Assembly (NCBI GenBank): GCA_035462025.1
Contig: DATHUR010000023.1
Location: forward strand, 1-8,565
DNA length: 8,565 bases
Direction: 5' to 3'
Source: Egicoccus sp035462025
GTDB lineage: Bacteria > Actinomycetota > Nitriliruptoria > Nitriliruptorales > Nitriliruptoraceae
Below are positions 7,099-8,565 of the stretch, piece after piece. A program made the translations under genes and the position numbers. Position 1 is the stretch's first letter, and each line of letters begins with the position of its first letter. The notes under the pieces are model-generated. The model was not told the DNA's origin, did not search any database, and saw only the letters and a program-made list of their open reading frames with translations.

Positions 7099-8565
7099 CG
7101 AGACGGCCCGTCGCTCGCGGTTGCAGGCCGTCACGACCGGCCGGCTGCTCACCGACCTCCTGCTGATCGCCTATCTGTCGACGCTGGGCACCGACCTCGT
7201 CGACCCCGCGGGCGCCGGCCTGCTGCGCACCGTCGCGGCGGCCCACCTCGCGATCAACGCGCTGGCCCTGTTGGCCCCGCGGCGGCTGGCTGCGCTGGCA
7301 TTCGCCACCGAGGCCACGGCCCTGGCCGACGCGGCGGCGATCGCCGTCCTGCTCGCCGTGACGGGCGGCGTCGTGAGCCCACTGGCCTGGCTCGTGCTCG
7401 CCGAAGCGGTGGCGGTCACGCTGGTTTTCGGGTGGGGAGGTGGCGTGCGTGCGGCGGCGATGCTCACGCTGGCCCTGATCTGGGTCCACAGCGTCACGCC
7501 CGCCGCGCTGCCCGAGACGATCGCCGCGCTGACCGACCGCGACAGCAGCCTGGCACTGGCGTTGTCGCCGGACCTGCGGGTGATCTGGCTGGCCCTCGGG
7601 CTGTGGGCCGTGACCGCCCTGGTCGGCTTCCTCAACGGCGTGGCCGAACGCGACCTGCGCGGCTGGCTCACCGACCTGGACATGCTGCGTCAGGTGACCC
7701 GCGACCTCGATCCGCGGCTGGGCGTCGACCGCGTCTGCGACACGCTGGCCACCACCATGGTCGATCGCCTCGGCTACCGCGGTGCCGTCGTCTGGCTGAT
7801 GCACGACGTCCGGTTGCAGCCGGTCGCGCAGGCGGGACGGGGCGGCGTGGACGCCGTCGGCGAGGCCGCGGAGTTGTCCACGGTGGTTGCGCCCGTGGCC
7901 GAGGCGATCCAACGCGGCGGGGTGAGCCTCGTGCGCCGTACCGACCCGCGACCCGGACCGCTGCAACGCGTCCACGGTCCGAACGCACCGCTGGTCCTGC
8001 TGCCCCTGCACGCCGAGGGGAGGCTGCTGGCCGTGGTCAGCGCCGAGGTGGCCGTTCCGCTGCTCGGCGGTCCGTCGCTGCGCGGTGCGGACCTCCGACG
8101 ACTCGGCCTGCTCGCCGACGAGGCATCGCTGCTGCTCGACAACGCCCGCCTGCAGGCCGAACTGCGCGCACTCGCGACGACCGACGGGCTGACCGGTCTG
8201 CCCAACCACCGGTTCCTGCAGCAGCGCCTGGGCGAGGAGGTCGCGCGCGTCGAGCGGGCCGCGGGAGAGGGCGAGCAACGGCCGCTGTCCGTCGCGCTGT
8301 TCGACCTCGACTTCTTCAAGAAGGTCAACGACACCTACGGCCACCCGACCGGCGACGCCGTGCTGATCGCGGTGTCCCGGGCCGCCGACGGCCTGTTGCG
8401 TACCAGCGACGTCGTCTGCCGCTACGGCGGCGAGGAGTTCGCACTGGTGTTCGCCGACGCCGACGCCGACCGGGCGGTGCGTGCGTGCGAGCGCCTGCGC
8501 GAGGCGATCCGTGCCCTGCGCATCACGTCCGAGGACGGCCGCGACCTCGGCAGGCTCACCGCCTC
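7079..8565 (+). CDS. membrane GAF-GGDEF diguanylate cyclase, C-terminus cut by window edge
   Basis: Makes the second messenger c-di-GMP from two GTP. The 495 complete residues start with about six hydrophobic segments (roughly 21-38, 48-66, 70-95, 97-117, 122-140, 166-187), so the sensor part is in the membrane. A GAF-like domain follows (about 200-355), then a short helical linker. The GGDEF domain begins at LATTDGLTGLPNHRFL (365-380) and carries metal-binding FDLDFFKKVNDTYGH (408-422) and the active-type signature GGEEF (450-454). The inhibitory I-site RTSD (441-444) lies exactly five residues before it, so product feedback is expected. The window ends at about where the domain's final SIGVA-like strand would begin, so a few tens of residues are missing. 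GTG 7079 has a strong AGGAGGG 5 nt upstream, inside the preceding gene; the reading frames overlap by 20 bp, suggesting coupled translation. What the sensor detects is unknown. Confidence 0.93.
   Translation, partial: MSATASDETARRSRLQAVTTGRLLTDLLLIAYLSTLGTDLVDPAGAGLLRTVAAAHLAINALALLAPRRLAALAFATEATALADAAAIAVLLAVTGGVVSPLAWLVLAEAVAVTLVFGWGGGVRAAAMLTLALIWVHSVTPAALPETIAALTDRDSSLALALSPDLRVIWLALGLWAVTALVGFLNGVAERDLRGWLTDLDMLRQVTRDLDPRLGVDRVCDTLATTMVDRLGYRGAVVWLMHDVRLQPVAQAGRGGVDAVGEAAELSTVVAPVAEAIQRGGVSLVRRTDPRPGPLQRVHGPNAPLVLLPLHAEGRLLAVVSAEVAVPLLGGPSLRGADLRRLGLLADEASLLLDNARLQAELRALATTDGLTGLPNHRFLQQRLGEEVARVERAAGEGEQRPLSVALFDLDFFKKVNDTYGHPTGDAVLIAVSRAADGLLRTSDVVCRYGGEEFALVFADADADRAVRACERLREAIRALRITSEDGRDLGRLTA

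Noticed and set aside
5872..7152. Minus-strand open frame of 426 codons opposite the exported protein, with hydrophobic stretches
   Set aside because: The hydrophobic runs mirror the Arg/Asp-rich codons of the plus strand. The plus frame has a coherent signal peptide, membrane anchor and coupling to the GGDEF gene. This is less certain than the other shadows because neither side has a recognised family.
6854..8344. Minus-strand open frame of 496 codons opposite the GGDEF gene
   Set aside because: The composition is Gln/Arg/Gly/His-rich without motifs, and the plus strand encodes an unmistakable GGDEF domain.

Overview
The window is 8.6 kb of very GC-rich DNA (about 70% or more by eye) with strong third-position G/C bias. 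GTG and TTG starts, PII/GlnD signalling, a GlnR-like operator and a possible 6C-type small RNA all point to an Actinomycetota chromosome. A deep-branching lineage such as Nitriliruptoria is possible, but the sequence alone does not settle it. I see no insertion sequence, prophage, CRISPR array, tRNA or rRNA.

Left part, minus strand (read right to left): a FIST-domain sensory protein (4398-5546), PII protein glnB (3913-4251), PII-modifying enzyme glnD (1246-3810), and myo-inositol-1-phosphate synthase ino1 (1-1125, C-terminus off the left edge). glnB and glnD form a nitrogen-signalling pair. PII keeps its modifiable Tyr51, and GlnD has its nucleotidyltransferase, HD and two ACT domains. Upstream of glnB, over the FIST stop codon, lie four half-sites at exact 11-bp steps (TTAAC, GAAAC, GACAC, GACAC) that resemble the GlnR operator of actinomycetes. 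A perfect 8-bp hairpin sits just before the glnB ribosome binding site. The usual partner amtB is absent. glnD has no ATG or GTG start near its expected N-terminus. ino1 follows glnD after 120 bp and has its own strong ribosome binding site.

Middle (5547-5976): a 430-bp divergent intergenic region without a convincing protein gene. It holds several stem-loops, a nested C-rich-loop hairpin and a 15-bp-stem intrinsic terminator pointing rightward, although no plus-strand gene ends there. Together these look like an independent small RNA, possibly of the actinobacterial 6C type, or a terminating leader. A set of alternating GGAC/GTCC repeats follows.

Right part, plus strand: an unrecognised Arg/Asp-rich exported protein with a signal peptide, a long charged coiled coil and a C-terminal membrane anchor (5977-7098). 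It overlaps by 20 bp a membrane-bound GAF-GGDEF diguanylate cyclase (7079 to the right edge) with an active-type GGEEF motif and an intact inhibitory RxxD site. The overlap and strong internal ribosome binding site suggest translational coupling, so the exported protein may act with the cyclase. The region thus combines nitrogen signalling, inositol synthesis and sensory/c-di-GMP signalling.
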